Under the pieces are notes generated by a model that saw only the letters and a list, made by a program, of their open reading frames with translations, was not told the origin of the DNA and did not search any database. The position numbers and the translations under genes are program-made. DNA of 64,000 bases from the NCBI GenBank assembly GCA_016712375.1, contig JADJRE010000008.1, positions 62,001 through 126,000 on the forward strand, read 5' to 3'. Below, in pieces: positions 27,792-37,121 of the stretch (the first letter of the stretch is position 1; each line of letters starts with the position of its first letter). Source of the DNA: Rhodospirillales bacterium (GTDB taxonomy: Bacteria > Pseudomonadota > Alphaproteobacteria > Rhodospirillales > Defluviicoccaceae).

Positions 27792-28572
27792 TCAGTGGTT
27801 GGCGGAGACTGCCATTTGGAGGACAGCTTGGATGGGAGTCGCGGTAACCGCCGCCGGTTCCTGAAACGGGTTGCCGTGAACCAGGATGATCGCCGCGGTC
27901 GGCGCAGCGGCGGCGGCGAACAAGACCACCGCCAGCGCCTCGGCGCGTGGCAGGTCAATGTGCACCATCGCGATGGAGATCATTGTCAGCAGGCCAAGGA
28001 AAGCCATCCCGAGCCATTTCAGCGGGTTGACATGGGTCTGGCTGAGCGCCACGCGCACGTCCCGGCTGTTGCGCACCGCCATCGCCTGCTGCAGCAGGAA
28101 TGTCTGTACAGTCGGCCCCGCCGAAGCGACGTCGCTGCCAGCGAGTAAGATAATCAAGGTGTCCAGTCGGCCGGCGGCCTCCTCGCTGCTGTCGCGCCGA
28201 GCCAGCCTTGGCCAATCGTCGCTGATCGCGAGCCGGGCATAGTCGGCAACCGCGCCCCGCACCTGCATCCGTACTTCCGGCGCCAAACGCTCCGCCAGAT
28301 CAAGGACCGTGCGCAGGCTGCCAGCCTCGACAAACACCGTGTCGAGCGCCCGATCATGCGCTGTCCACGTGTCGTGCGCCAGAAAGGCAACGTTGAGGGC
28401 GAACAGCACGCTGATTACGCTCATGAAGTTTTGAGCGACCCCGCGGAAGCCGCGAATCCAGCCGCGGTAGGAGAGCGCTGCGTCATCCAGGCAGCAGCAG
28501 CATCGCCATGGTCGTCCGAGCAGCGACGAAGGCAAAGAGGTACTGATCGTGAGGACCCAGGTTCGGCATCAT
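27792..28572 (-). CDS. DUF4239 (bestrophin-like) membrane protein (frameshifted near N-terminus)
   Basis: From about residue 25 it reads RGFRGVAQNFMSVISVLFAL (membrane segment), WTAHDRALDTVFVEAGSLRTVL, a regulatory helix region, then NPLKWLGMAFLGLLTMISIA and LPRAEALAVVLFAAAAAPTA (two more membrane segments) and the end HGNPFQEPAAV. This is the DUF4239 layout. The beginning is probably in another frame (MMPNLGPHDQYLFAFVAA, start 28572 or 28569) with a joint near 28490 in a CTG/CAG repeat. Function unknown; family members are proposed bestrophin-like channels. Monocistronic. Confidence 0.7.
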
Positions 28573-28801
28573 CGGCGGCAACCTCAGCTTCGCTGCCCGG
28601 CCTTCGCCACAGGTCTTCGCGGCGGCTGCGGCTTGCTGCAAATCACGCCGGCCAGGACAAGTTCTTCGGAAAGACGAGGTTCCCATCCGGTGCGGGGATC
28701 CCCATAGCAGAAACGCGGCGCCGGGTCATCAACCACGGCTGGATGTGGATGCGATGCAGGCAGAGAAATCACCGGGCTTGGAATGGAAAGGGACGGCTGA
28801 G

Positions 28802-29278
28802 ATGGCAGAGAAGATCGAGACCATTACTGGATACCGGACGGATCCGAACGCCTACGTGTATTGGACGCGGGATACGGTGCGCTTCTCCGATGTCGATCGC
28901 TATCGTCACATCAACAACGTCGCCATCGCCACCTACTGCGAGACCGGCCGGGTGGAATTCGCCGAACGACTATGGCCAGGCTCCACCGCGGGTGAGACCG
29001 CCGGCTGGGTAATCGTCAAACTGACCGTGGCTTTCCTCGCGCAGGCGCACTATCCGGGTGAGGTCCGGATCGGTACGCGCATTGAGCGGGTCGGCCGGAC
29101 GTCGGCGACGATTGGGCAGGGGCTGTTCAAGGACGGCGCCTGCTTTGCCACGAGCGAGGCGGTGCTTGTCTGGGTGGGCCTTGGTCAGGGCGGAGGTCCG
29201 GTGCCCTTTCCTGCCGAACTTGACGCGAGGCTGCGAGCGGAAGCAGCGCAGCCGGAACTGGCCGCCGCTATTGAGTAA
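28802..29278 (+). CDS. Hotdog-fold acyl-CoA thioesterase
   Basis: 158 aa from ATG 28802 (ATG 28745 is an alternative). 4HBT family: TVRFSDVDRYRHINNVAIATYCETGRV is the active-site helix with Asp in FSDVDRYRHINN, and AHYPGEVRIGTRIERVGRTS is the central strand pair. Likely hydrolyses acyl-CoA or acyl-ACP; chain specificity cannot be read. The fatty-acyl link to the neighbouring AHL quorum-sensing genes is suggestive only. Confidence 0.85.
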   Translation: MAEKIETITGYRTDPNAYVYWTRDTVRFSDVDRYRHINNVAIATYCETGRVEFAERLWPGSTAGETAGWVIVKLTVAFLAQAHYPGEVRIGTRIERVGRTSATIGQGLFKDGACFATSEAVLVWVGLGQGGGPVPFPAELDARLRAEAAQPELAAAIE

Positions 29279-29280
29279 TG

Positions 29281-29616
29281 TCAATGACCGTCCGACAGAG
29301 GGCCGCTTGACATGACGCGTCGACGTCCACGAACTTGCTCGCGCATCGTGCGCGCCGAGTGACAGGGCTTGCAGGAGCTGCGCAGGTTTGCGTGAAGGTT
29401 ATCGGAAGGGTCGCCGTTGATGTGGTCAACTTCCGTCGCTGTCGCCTTACCGCAGAACTCGCAGATCGGCTGTGTCTCCAATTTCTCTTGCCGCGATCGC
29501 AGCCAAGCCGCTGTCTTGTAGAGTTGGTTGTGATTGCGCGGCCGAGCCGCGGCCATGGCCTGCCGGCGCATACGTTCGCGTTCAGCCCGGGCAGGGTCAA
29601 CAGGCTTCCATGGCAT
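29281..29616 (-). CDS. HNH endonuclease
   Basis: 111 aa. Basic N-terminus, WLRSRQEKL, first zinc pair C-X2-C in ICEFCGKATATEVDHINGD, HNH core Asp-His in VDHINGDPSDN and Asn in NLRSSCKPCHSART with the second C-X2-C. This is the small HNH type common in phages next to terminase genes; no other phage genes are seen here, so it may be a leftover of a prophage or a lone homing-type element. Convergent with the thioesterase gene, 2 nt apart. Confidence 0.85.
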   Translation of the reverse strand: MPWKPVDPARAERERMRRQAMAAARPRNHNQLYKTAAWLRSRQEKLETQPICEFCGKATATEVDHINGDPSDNLHANLRSSCKPCHSARTMREQVRGRRRVMSSGPLSDGH

Positions 29617-29674
29617 CTCGACGACCTTCTCGGATAAAAACCGGCATTGATGTTACTCCGACTCAGCGAAGGCC

Positions 29675-30556
29675 TCAGGGCAGGATGAGACCAAGCCGCA
29701 GCGCGGCGACGACCGCCTGCATCCGGTTCGCCGCTTCCAGCTTAGCCATCGCACGCTTCAGATGAAAATTCACGGTGTGCTCCGACACCCCCAAAATCTT
29801 GCCAATGCTCCAGGCGCTTTTTCCGCGTGCCGTCCATGTCAGGCACTCACGCTCCCGATCGGTAAGCCGGGCACTCGATGATCCATTGGCGCGACGGAGT
29901 TGGCGCGCGTAGGAAATCATGAACTGCACTGCGAGGATTTGCAGCTTGGCGAGATCGGTGGCTTGCGTCAGAAGCGCACTGTGGGTTGCCAGGCTGACGA
30001 CGTAAGTCTCGCCGCAAGGGCCATGCAAGGGGATGCTGACGCCGTTGAGGAGGCCCGCGTCACGACTCTCGGCCATCACCCTGCGCTGCTTTGGTGAAAG
30101 CGATGATTCACGCCTCAGATCGTCCCACACCAACGGCTCCGCTGACTGTGGCGTACGCAGCATCACCGGATCAAACACCTCGTAGCGGTTGGCAGTGTAG
30201 TGTTGGATCCAATCTTCCGGAACATTTGCGGTGATCGCGGGCGAAGACGCCGTCAGGCCCAGGGTCTGTCGTGCCGGTGGGGTCACTGCGGCCAACGCCA
30301 CCCGATCGTAGCCCAGCCGTTCGGCGGCGCCGCAGAAGATGTTGAAGATATGCTCGGGAGACGCCGCGAGATTGCAGCTTTCAACAAATTCCAGCACATC
30401 GATGCCGCCGGTGGCTCCGGTTCCGGCGTGAACATTATGAGCTATTGCTGGATCGTGGACCGCCTCTGTGTTGATTAGCCCGGTCGAACAAGCGCAGGGC
30501 ACCTGGTCGGGCGCCGGTGTCGACAGCACCAGCCCGCGTCGTTCCATATCGTTCAT
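29675..30556 (-). CDS. LuxR-family AHL-responsive transcriptional regulator
   Basis: 293 aa from ATG 30556 (ATG 30595 also in frame). N-terminal autoinducer-binding domain with all TraR-type ligand residues in exact spacing: Trp and Tyr in WIQHY, Asp-Pro in VFDP nine residues later, Trp in LVWDDL 15 after the Asp, and Gly in LLNGVSIP. C-terminal LuxR HTH: LTDRERECLTWTARGKSAWS followed by GKILGVSEHTVNFHLKRAMAKL. About 60 extra N-terminal residues precede the domain. Faces away from the fadL-like gene; the synthase gene lies 2.4 kb to the right. Together they form a quorum-sensing pair. Confidence 0.9.
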   Translation of the reverse strand: MNDMERRGLVLSTPAPDQVPCACSTGLINTEAVHDPAIAHNVHAGTGATGGIDVLEFVESCNLAASPEHIFNIFCGAAERLGYDRVALAAVTPPARQTLGLTASSPAITANVPEDWIQHYTANRYEVFDPVMLRTPQSAEPLVWDDLRRESSLSPKQRRVMAESRDAGLLNGVSIPLHGPCGETYVVSLATHSALLTQATDLAKLQILAVQFMISYARQLRRANGSSSARLTDRERECLTWTARGKSAWSIGKILGVSEHTVNFHLKRAMAKLEAANRMQAVVAALRLGLILP

Positions 30557-31456
30557 CCGCGATCCTTCGGCTGGCTGAAGCATCTCCGACGGCAAGCCGT
30601 CGTATCTTCGACTGGCAGCGCGTAAAAGCGGTCAGGGCGAATCGGGAGAGTTGTTCTGCGAGCTCAGCCCATGCCAAACGGATTATGATCGCAAATAAGC
30701 CACCAAGGTTCACGCATTCGTCAGTTCCCGACCACCGGGATCATTGAGCGACAGGCACCACGCCGGCAGCACAAATGCCCCGTACGGGTAAGTACACACT
30801 GAAGTTGCCCTACATGTCAACGCCGCCGTCAACCTGCTGGAAATGGTGGCTGCCACCCTTGTAATCGCCCACATACTGTCGCGTTCGATAGACTGGAAGG
30901 ACGAGGCGATGTCGATCGACGGGATGTCCAGAGCAACGCGCGAGCACAACGACGGGCCTGGGTCTCATCCGGGGTATACGATCGCTTGGCCGGAGACCAA
31001 GGTTTCTATGAGCAGCGCCTCGGCAGATTGTTCGCGAACGCCAGCTTCGTTGTCCTGGCGGCTAGAACGCCTCACGCGTGCCGCGTTCACCTCAAGGGGA
31101 CTGGCACGCGAATATCTTCGTGCCGCCGCTTCCTTTATCGCAGCGGCGCGCGGAATGCTCGGGGCGGTCGAGCTGCAAGAGGCACGTCATGCCGCTGCTC
31201 GCGACAGACAGTTGCGGGCTCGCAAGAGCATGGCGTTCATCGTCCTCTGCCGTCGCCGCGCGACGCGGCTGAACAGTCGCAGCGACGATCTGGCGAATTG
31301 GTAAATTCGCTGAAGCTATCGACACTGAAATTTTTCTGGCTGTTACCGTCCATATCATGTGTGGCATTTATCACATTCTCACTCTATAAGTACGCAAAAG
31401 GGTAAGAAAGGACGCCTGCGCGGGTCGGCTGACTGGGGACGAGACCGACCGCCAAA
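30557..31456. other. 900-nt non-coding region between luxR and the fadL-like gene
   Basis: No gene that I can support; open frames here have no domain-like sequence. Lower local conservation and a few AT-rich patches. A perfect 10-bp palindrome CCCGTACGGG sits at 30778-30787, about 220 nt upstream of luxR and 680 nt upstream of the channel gene, a possible operator. The divergent promoters of both genes should be here. Confidence 0.4.
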
Positions 31457-32885
31457 ATGAGAGATCTGTCCGGGGCTGTCCTGCGGCGATCGACAATCGT
31501 CGTGTCGCGCGTGGTTATCCGCTGCACCAAGGCACGGTTTCGGCTTTTCGTTCTTTGGGCCACGGTAACGGTTGCGCTGAGTGTCGGGGAACCGCAGCCC
31601 GGCCATGCATCGGCATTTTTTGTCCGCGAACAGAGTGCGGCGGCAAATCGGCAGCGCTTTTGCCGGCGCTGCCGCCGGGGCCGAAGATCCCACCTACATG
31701 TTCTTCAACAGCGCGGCATTAGGCCGCCAAACCGGCAATTCGGTTGCCATCGTCGGAAGCTCCATTCTGTCGCAAGCAAGGTTCCGCGACGGGTCGGCGC
31801 GCACCTTCACAGGAGCAGCGATCGGCGGTGGAGGCGGTGGAAACGCCGGTGGTTTGGCCACCGTGCCGGCTATGTACGGAGCTTGGGACTTGTCGCAGAG
31901 CTTCGACTGGGGTCAATCCCTTCGCGTGGGCCTCGCGATCAACGCTCCGTTCGGTTTCGAGACGGAGTATCAGGATGACTGGATCGGACGCTATTACGCC
32001 CTGCAGTCACGGCTGCGATCGGTCGATTTCAATCCGATGATCGCTTGGCTGCCGAAGGAGGGTTTCTCGGTGGCGGCCGGGATGCAGGCGCAGCGCATCG
32101 ACGCTAAGCTGACCAATGCCGTCGATTTCGGTAGCCTTGGCGCCGCCAATGGAGTGCCGGGCGCTGTTCCAGGAGGACAGGACGGTTTCGGCAAGCTGGT
32201 CGGTAATGATTGGGGCTTGGGCTGGACGATGGGTCTGCTGCTGGAACCGCGCGCCGGCTCCCGCTTCGGTATCGGCTAGCGATCGCAGATCCGCCATGAG
32301 ATCGAGGGCGATGCGCGGCTTCGCCTTGACGATGAGGGTATCGGAGCAGCACTTGGGCAATCTGCGGGAACTAGCGCGGCGAAGGCGAAGCTGACCACTC
32401 CGGAAGTCGTTACGCTGGGCCTGCATCAGCAGCTCAATGAGGATTGGGCAATCATGGCCGATGCCACCTGGACACGGTGGAGTCGCTACCGGGTGCTGCG
32501 CGTTCAACTTCTGGAGGATTCGTTACCGGACGAGATCAGCGAGCAGGATTGGCGCGATACCTGGTTCTTCGCCGGCGGAACGAGTGTTCGTCTGGACGAG
32601 GAATGGACGCTGCGCTGCGGGATCGGATGGGATCAGAGCCCGACGCGGCACAGCACAAGAACGCCACGTACGCCGGCCAACAGCGGTCTCTTATTTGCTG
32701 CTGGTGGTAGTTGGCGGCCTTCGCCGACGATCAACGTTGCGGTGGCTTTCAGTCACTTCATCATCGAAAGTGCGCGCATTGATCTTGAAAGCAGCGATAC
32801 AGGCAACGCTACACGCGGCGATCTTTCCGGCTCCAGCCGCAACGCCGTCGACACGCTAACCTTGCAGGTGGTCTGGGGCTTCTAG
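31457..32885 (+). CDS. FadL/OmpP1-type outer-membrane channel (frameshift and in-frame stop)
   Basis: Outer-membrane beta-barrel for long-chain fatty acids and similar hydrophobic molecules. Signal peptide and mature start (GHASAFFVREQSAAA) in the first frame; near 31645 the frame shifts (removing one A of AAA joins it to IGSAFAGAAAGAEDPTYMFF, the conserved FadL plug with the NPA-like element). Barrel strands follow: GLAINAPFGFETEYQDDWIG, AWLPKEGFSVAAGMQAQRID, NDWGLGWTMGLLLEPRAGSR. TAG at 32277-32279 then interrupts the frame where the family has Tyr, and the same frame continues to 32885 ending LTLQVVWGF with the terminal Phe of barrel proteins. Lies between luxR and luxI, convergent with luxI. 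Confidence 0.8.
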
Positions 32886-32913
32886 AGCCGGTAATGTCGG
32901 CTGGCCGGTTCAC

Positions 32914-33543
32914 TTACGCTGCTTTCGCCGACGCCTCGCCAACGAGCCGCAGGACCGGCATCGTGATATGATGATGGCGCCGCAACAAGCGCAGCGCCTG
33001 CCGCGACACCGGCGAGCGGGCCGCGACCACCGGCAATCGCCCGAGGCGCTTTGCCGCGCCCAAGGGATGCGCAACAACCCCTGCTTGGCCCAAGGCAGCT
33101 GTAATCACTTGCGGCGGGGTTACGAATAGGTAAGAGGTTATTCCCTGCAGCAGCCCGAACTCGGCAAAGGCGCAAAACATTTCGCCGAAAATCCGTCCTC
33201 GAACGGCCAGATCGAGATCTCTGTCGATACCTAACCGAGTAATCTCCCAAACATCGTCGGAGGACGGCAATACGTAGTCAGCGGCCAGTTCCGGCCATAA
33301 TTGTCGGATCATGTATGGGCGACTGGTAGGAATCAACCTGGCGATCGCGCGAGGGCGAGATGCTTTGTCCCGCCACAGCAGGTAAGTCGCGGCCGGAGTA
33401 TCAAATTCATCCCATTCCATGCCGTTCCAGCTGGGGACACCGTACTTCTGTCGCTCAACGAAGATGCGATGGCGGAGGCGGTGCGTCGCCGGTAACGCAT
33501 CACCGAGCAGATGTGCTGTTTCGAGCGAGATCGCGTCGATCAT
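32914..33543 (-). CDS. Acyl-homoserine-lactone synthase (LuxI family)
   Basis: 209 aa from ATG 33543. Makes AHL signals from acyl-ACP (or acyl-CoA) and SAM. Invariant LuxI residues are present: Arg24 and Phe28 in RLRHRIFVERQ, Trp39, Glu43, Asp45 and Asp48 in WNGMEWDEFD, an Arg in RPRAIARLIPT, and Glu and Arg in EITRLGID. C-terminal half includes QGITSYLFVTPPQVITAAL. Convergent with the fadL-like gene (28 nt apart). Signal chain length cannot be read from the sequence, but the nearby FadL-type channel would fit a long-chain AHL. Confidence 0.9.
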   Translation of the reverse strand: MIDAISLETAHLLGDALPATHRLRHRIFVERQKYGVPSWNGMEWDEFDTPAATYLLWRDKASRPRAIARLIPTSRPYMIRQLWPELAADYVLPSSDDVWEITRLGIDRDLDLAVRGRIFGEMFCAFAEFGLLQGITSYLFVTPPQVITAALGQAGVVAHPLGAAKRLGRLPVVAARSPVSRQALRLLRRHHHITMPVLRLVGEASAKAA

Positions 33544-33700
33544 TGGTACAACCTCGATGGTCGGTGGCAAGAACAGCGACCTGATGGCCACCATTCTGCC
33601 TGCCGTGATCACAGGGGACCGATCAAAGTCGATTAGCGGTGCGCAAGGTGGAGGAGATCCACACGGTCCTGCGGCCGGACAGATTCGTGGCAGTCGCGAC

Positions 33701-33718
33701 ATAGGCTTATATACCTAT
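33701..33718. promoter_or_regulatory. Candidate lux-box-like inverted repeat upstream of luxI
   Basis: ATAGGCTTATATACCTAT, an 18-bp imperfect dyad with 5-bp arms ATAGG/CCTAT and an AT-rich centre, 158 nt upstream of the luxI start. Size and position suit a LuxR-type operator, but it does not match the classic lux box and no promoter was pinned down. Confidence 0.3.
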
Positions 33719-33792
33719 ATTGGTACTGCCGCAAGAACTTAAGAGCAACACAGAGAAGGTTTCGAAAAGTGAGGGCGGTGCGTTACCTCGGG

Positions 33793-34665
33793 TCAGCCTT
33801 GCGTTACCCGCACATCGACGGTCATGCCGAGAAAGGCGTTTGTCGGCCCCTCGAAGCTGCCTTGCAGGGGTACCGCCTGCAACGGATCGCGAGTCACCGC
33901 CACGCGGATCAGATTCTCGCCGCCAACGATGCCGTTGGTGGGATCAAATTCGGTCCAGCCGGCGCCTGGCAGGTACACCTGGGCCCATGCATGAGTGGCG
34001 GCCCCTCCAACCAGCCCGCCGGCTGGCGCGTCAGCACTGACGTCGTATAGGTAACCGGTGACAAAGCGGGCCGCCAAACCTAGGGTCCGTGCCGCCTCGA
34101 TCATCAATTGGGCGTAGTCGCGGCAGGTGCCGCTGCCTGAGGTCAGCGTCTCCGCTGGTGACTGCGTGCCGAACTGGTCACGCGCCTGATAAGCAAATTG
34201 CTGGCGGATGGCGTGGGTGATGCCAATCAGCAACTCCTGGGTGCTGACCGGATCACCAGCGTAGAACGTCTTAACCCAGGCGTCGAGCTTGCCCTCCGGG
34301 TCCGTATAGCGGCGCTGGATGCAGGGCATCAGGTCGGGAAGCTCGTCCGGCGCATACTGAAATGGATAGGTCTCTGCGGTGGCATCGAGCGGAAAGTCGG
34401 TATCTGACGTGCCGTAGTGCTCGAGCCGGATCTCGCTATCGAAGCGAAGTTCCGCCGCTTGATCGGCAAACGTCGCGATGGCGATGGAATTGCCGAAGAC
34501 GTCGTACAGCCAGCGAACCTTCGCGGGCGGGGCGATCGTGAGCTTGGTGTCCAGGAGCCGCATCGTGTGACTGTCACGCGGACGAAACATCAAGCGATGA
34601 TCGCCGAACGATACGGGCTGTGCGTAGTTGTAAAATGTCGTGTGCTGAACGGTCAGCGTTTTCAT
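33793..34665 (-). CDS. Transglutaminase-like cysteine protease family protein
   Basis: 290 aa from ATG 34665. N-terminal bacterial transglutaminase-like domain (VQHTTFYNYAQPVSFGDHRL, RLEHYGTSDTDFPLDA) followed by the core with catalytic Cys in GSGTCRDYAQLM, His in AATHAWAQVYLPG and Asp in FDPTNG. Ends with PLQGSFEGPTN and DVRVTQG, a region conserved in this family. No signal peptide; probably a cytosolic peptidase-like enzyme. Separate from the min and moa genes. Confidence 0.88.
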   Translation of the reverse strand: MKTLTVQHTTFYNYAQPVSFGDHRLMFRPRDSHTMRLLDTKLTIAPPAKVRWLYDVFGNSIAIATFADQAAELRFDSEIRLEHYGTSDTDFPLDATAETYPFQYAPDELPDLMPCIQRRYTDPEGKLDAWVKTFYAGDPVSTQELLIGITHAIRQQFAYQARDQFGTQSPAETLTSGSGTCRDYAQLMIEAARTLGLAARFVTGYLYDVSADAPAGGLVGGAATHAWAQVYLPGAGWTEFDPTNGIVGGENLIRVAVTRDPLQAVPLQGSFEGPTNAFLGMTVDVRVTQG

Positions 34666-34888
34666 TGGCAGCCCCTCTCCCACGGCGAACAATTGGACCC
34701 GGAAGCAACCGATTATGCTATGCCGGTGCGTCGCCGTCCTTCTGGTTCGTTATCTGGTGCGTCCGAGCGGATACGGCCGCTGCTTCATCAACGAAACGTC
34801 CAGGGCACGGTTCCGTGATCTTCGTTGTTCCAGATCCGAGGCGGTCCTACCTTAAGGTCTTAATCCGACCCTCATCGCGATACGGGAG

Positions 34889-35983
34889 ATGCGCGCCGTG
34901 ACTTGGGATCCGGAGAATTCGAGCGGCTTGTCGTTCGACGCCGGTACCGCAACCTTCGCGGACGCTGCTGCACCCGGCGCCGACAGAACATTGCGTGATC
35001 CGTTCGGCCGCGCTGTCACTTATCTTCGCGTCTCGGTCACCGATCGCTGTGACTTCCGCTGCGTCTACTGCATGGCGGAGCAGATGACGTTCTTGCCGCG
35101 CCGCGAGCTGCTGACGCTGGAGGAACTCGACCGGCTGTGCACCATGTTCGTCGGCAGCGGCATACGCAAATTGAGGATCACCGGTGGCGAGCCGCTCGTG
35201 CGGCGGGGGATCATGACGCTGTTCCGCGCCCTCTCCCGGCATATCGCATCGGGTGCGCTGGACGAACTCACGCTCACGACCAACGCTGGCCGACTGGCCG
35301 AGCATGCGACGGAGCTCGCCGCCTGCGGCGTTCGCCGCGTCAACATTTCGCTGGACACGTTGAACGAGGCGCGTTTCCGGGCGATCACCCGCATCGGTGA
35401 TCTAGCCCGCGTGCGCGCCGGCATCGATGCCGCGGTCGCTGCCGGTCTCAGGGTGAAGATCAACGTCGTGGCGCTTCGCGGTGTCAACGACGACGAGATC
35501 CCCGATCTGATGCGGTGGTGCGCCGGCCGAGGCTTCGAGATGACGCTGATCGAAGTGATGCCGATGGGCGAGATAGGCGGCGACAACCGCCTCAATCAGT
35601 ATCTGCCGCTCGCTGCGCTGCGCGACCGCTTGGCCGAGCATTGGACACTAACGCCGCTCGATGTGCGCACGGGCGGACCAGCACGTTTCGTGCGGGTCGA
35701 AGAACTCGGCCTGCGGCTCGGCTTCATCGCGCCGCTTACCCACAACTTCTGCGAGAGCTGCAACCGGGTGCGACTGACCTGTACCGGCCAGCTCTACCTC
35801 TGCCTTGGCCGTACCGAATCGGCCGACCTGCGCGCGGTTCTGCGCGGCGACGGCGGTGACGCAGCGTTGGCGGCGGCGATCGGAGAAGCGATCGGGCGGA
35901 AGCCGAAAGGCCACGACTTCGTCATCGACCGTGATCACCGAACGCCCGCGGTCGCCCGCTACATGAGCATCACCGGAGGCTGA
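34889..35983 (+). CDS. moaA: GTP 3',8-cyclase (molybdenum cofactor synthesis)
   Basis: Radical SAM enzyme converting GTP to 3',8-cyclo-GTP in Moco synthesis. N-terminal cluster C-X3-C-X2-C at Cys54, 58 and 61 (CDFRCVYC), GGEPLVRRG for SAM, and SLDTLNEARF. C-terminal second 4Fe-4S site CESCNRVRLTCTGQLYLC. Ends in Gly-Gly, the required tail. 364 aa; about 35 extra N-terminal residues before the domain starts. No other moa gene in the window. Confidence 0.95.
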   Translation: MRAVTWDPENSSGLSFDAGTATFADAAAPGADRTLRDPFGRAVTYLRVSVTDRCDFRCVYCMAEQMTFLPRRELLTLEELDRLCTMFVGSGIRKLRITGGEPLVRRGIMTLFRALSRHIASGALDELTLTTNAGRLAEHATELAACGVRRVNISLDTLNEARFRAITRIGDLARVRAGIDAAVAAGLRVKINVVALRGVNDDEIPDLMRWCAGRGFEMTLIEVMPMGEIGGDNRLNQYLPLAALRDRLAEHWTLTPLDVRTGGPARFVRVEELGLRLGFIAPLTHNFCESCNRVRLTCTGQLYLCLGRTESADLRAVLRGDGGDAALAAAIGEAIGRKPKGHDFVIDRDHRTPAVARYMSITGG

Positions 35984-36008
35984 GGCTAACGGCTGCGTCA
36001 CCGCCGGC

Positions 36009-36297
36009 TTAGCCGGCGGCGGCCTGCAGCAGCGGTTGCGGAGCTCGACGGTTCGGCAGCTCGATGTTTACCTCCAGCGTCGAGACGCTGCCGTGCGGTT
36101 TCGAAATCGACGACGATCTTGTCCTCGTCGATATCGACATATTTCGCGATCACCTGCAGCAACTCCTTGTGCAGCCGCGGCAGATAGTCCGGTTTTGCCA
36201 AGTCGGACCGTTCGTGCGCCAGCAGGATCTGCAGACGCTCCTTTGCTTCGGTGGCCGACGGTTTAACGCGCGGGCGGAACAGGCTGAAGAAGCTCAT
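36009..36297 (-). CDS. minE: Cell division topological specificity factor MinE (frameshifted)
   Basis: Drives MinCD pole-to-pole oscillation. Starts at ATG 36297 overlapping the minD stop. N-terminal membrane/MinD-binding helix MSFFSLFRPRVKPSATEAKER and the dimerisation domain HERSDLAKPDYLPRLHKELLQVI and DEDKIVVDF. Around 36095-36105 the frame shifts: the current one gives an unrelated tail to 35998, while the other reads STLEVNIELPNRR and stops at 36009. That is the conserved MinE ending, so one or two bases are in error near GCACGGCAGC. Confidence 0.88.
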
Positions 36298-37121
36298 GCC
36301 GTCCTCCACAGCAGCCGCTGAAACAGCCCGCGGCGTTCAGGTTGCACAAAACGATGCTCGATCGTCTCGCCGAGATAGCGGCCGACAACATCGATGTACG
36401 CCTGCCCCGCCTTTGAGGCCTTGTCCATAATCACCGGCATGCCGAGGTTGGACGCCTTCAGCACCGTCTCGCTTTCCGGAATGATCCCGAGCAACGGAAT
36501 AGCCAAAATCTCTAGAACGTCCTCGACCTTCAGCATCTCTCCCCGGGTAACCCTGTCCGGGTCGTAGCGGGTGAGCAAGAGGTGCTCTTTAACCGGCTCC
36601 AAACCCTCCTCGGCACGACGGGACCGGCTTTGCAGAACGCCCAGGATACGGTCGGAGTCGCGGACGCTGGAGACCTCCGGATTGGTGACGATGACCGCCT
36701 CATCGGCAAAATAGAGCGCCATCAACGCGCCTTTCTCGATGCCGGCCGGGCTGTCGCAAATGATATAGTCGAACTGCTCGCGCAGCTCTTCCAGCACGCG
36801 CTCGACTCCCTCGCGAGTAAGCGCGTCTTTGTCTCGGGTTTGGCTGGTCGGCAGCACCGACAGGTTCTCGACCCGCTTATCCTTGATCAACGCTTGGCTC
36901 AGCCGGGCGTCGCCGTTAATCACGTTGATGAAATCGAAAACGACCCGACGCTCGCAGCCCATGATCAGGTCCAGGTTGCGCAGGCCGACATCGAAGTCGA
37001 TGACGACGGTGCGCTGACCCTTCAGCGCCAGTCCGGTGGCAAATGCGGCACTGGAGGTGGTCTTGCCGACCCCACCCTTGCCTGACGTCATGACGATTAC
37101 CTTGCCCAACTTCACCTCCAC
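36294..37121 (-). CDS. minD: Septum site-determining ATPase MinD
   Basis: ParA-type ATPase that recruits MinC to the membrane. 275 aa. Deviant Walker A GKGGVGKTT at about 14-22 with the signature Lys, Walker A' VIDFDVGLRNLDLIMG, and DSPAGIE with the catalytic Asp. C-terminal amphipathic membrane-targeting helix GLFQRLLWRT. Operon minC-minD-minE; ATGA overlap with minE and 99 nt after minC. Confidence 0.97.
   Translation of the reverse strand: MEVKLGKVIVMTSGKGGVGKTTSSAAFATGLALKGQRTVVIDFDVGLRNLDLIMGCERRVVFDFINVINGDARLSQALIKDKRVENLSVLPTSQTRDKDALTREGVERVLEELREQFDYIICDSPAGIEKGALMALYFADEAVIVTNPEVSSVRDSDRILGVLQSRSRRAEEGLEPVKEHLLLTRYDPDRVTRGEMLKVEDVLEILAIPLLGIIPESETVLKASNLGMPVIMDKASKAGQAYIDVVGRYLGETIEHRFVQPERRGLFQRLLWRTA

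Noticed and set aside
30843..31405. Two overlapping plus-strand frames of about 140-150 codons between luxR and fadL-like genes
   Set aside because: No start with a good RBS, Arg/Ser-rich non-domain sequence, and no homology that I recognise.
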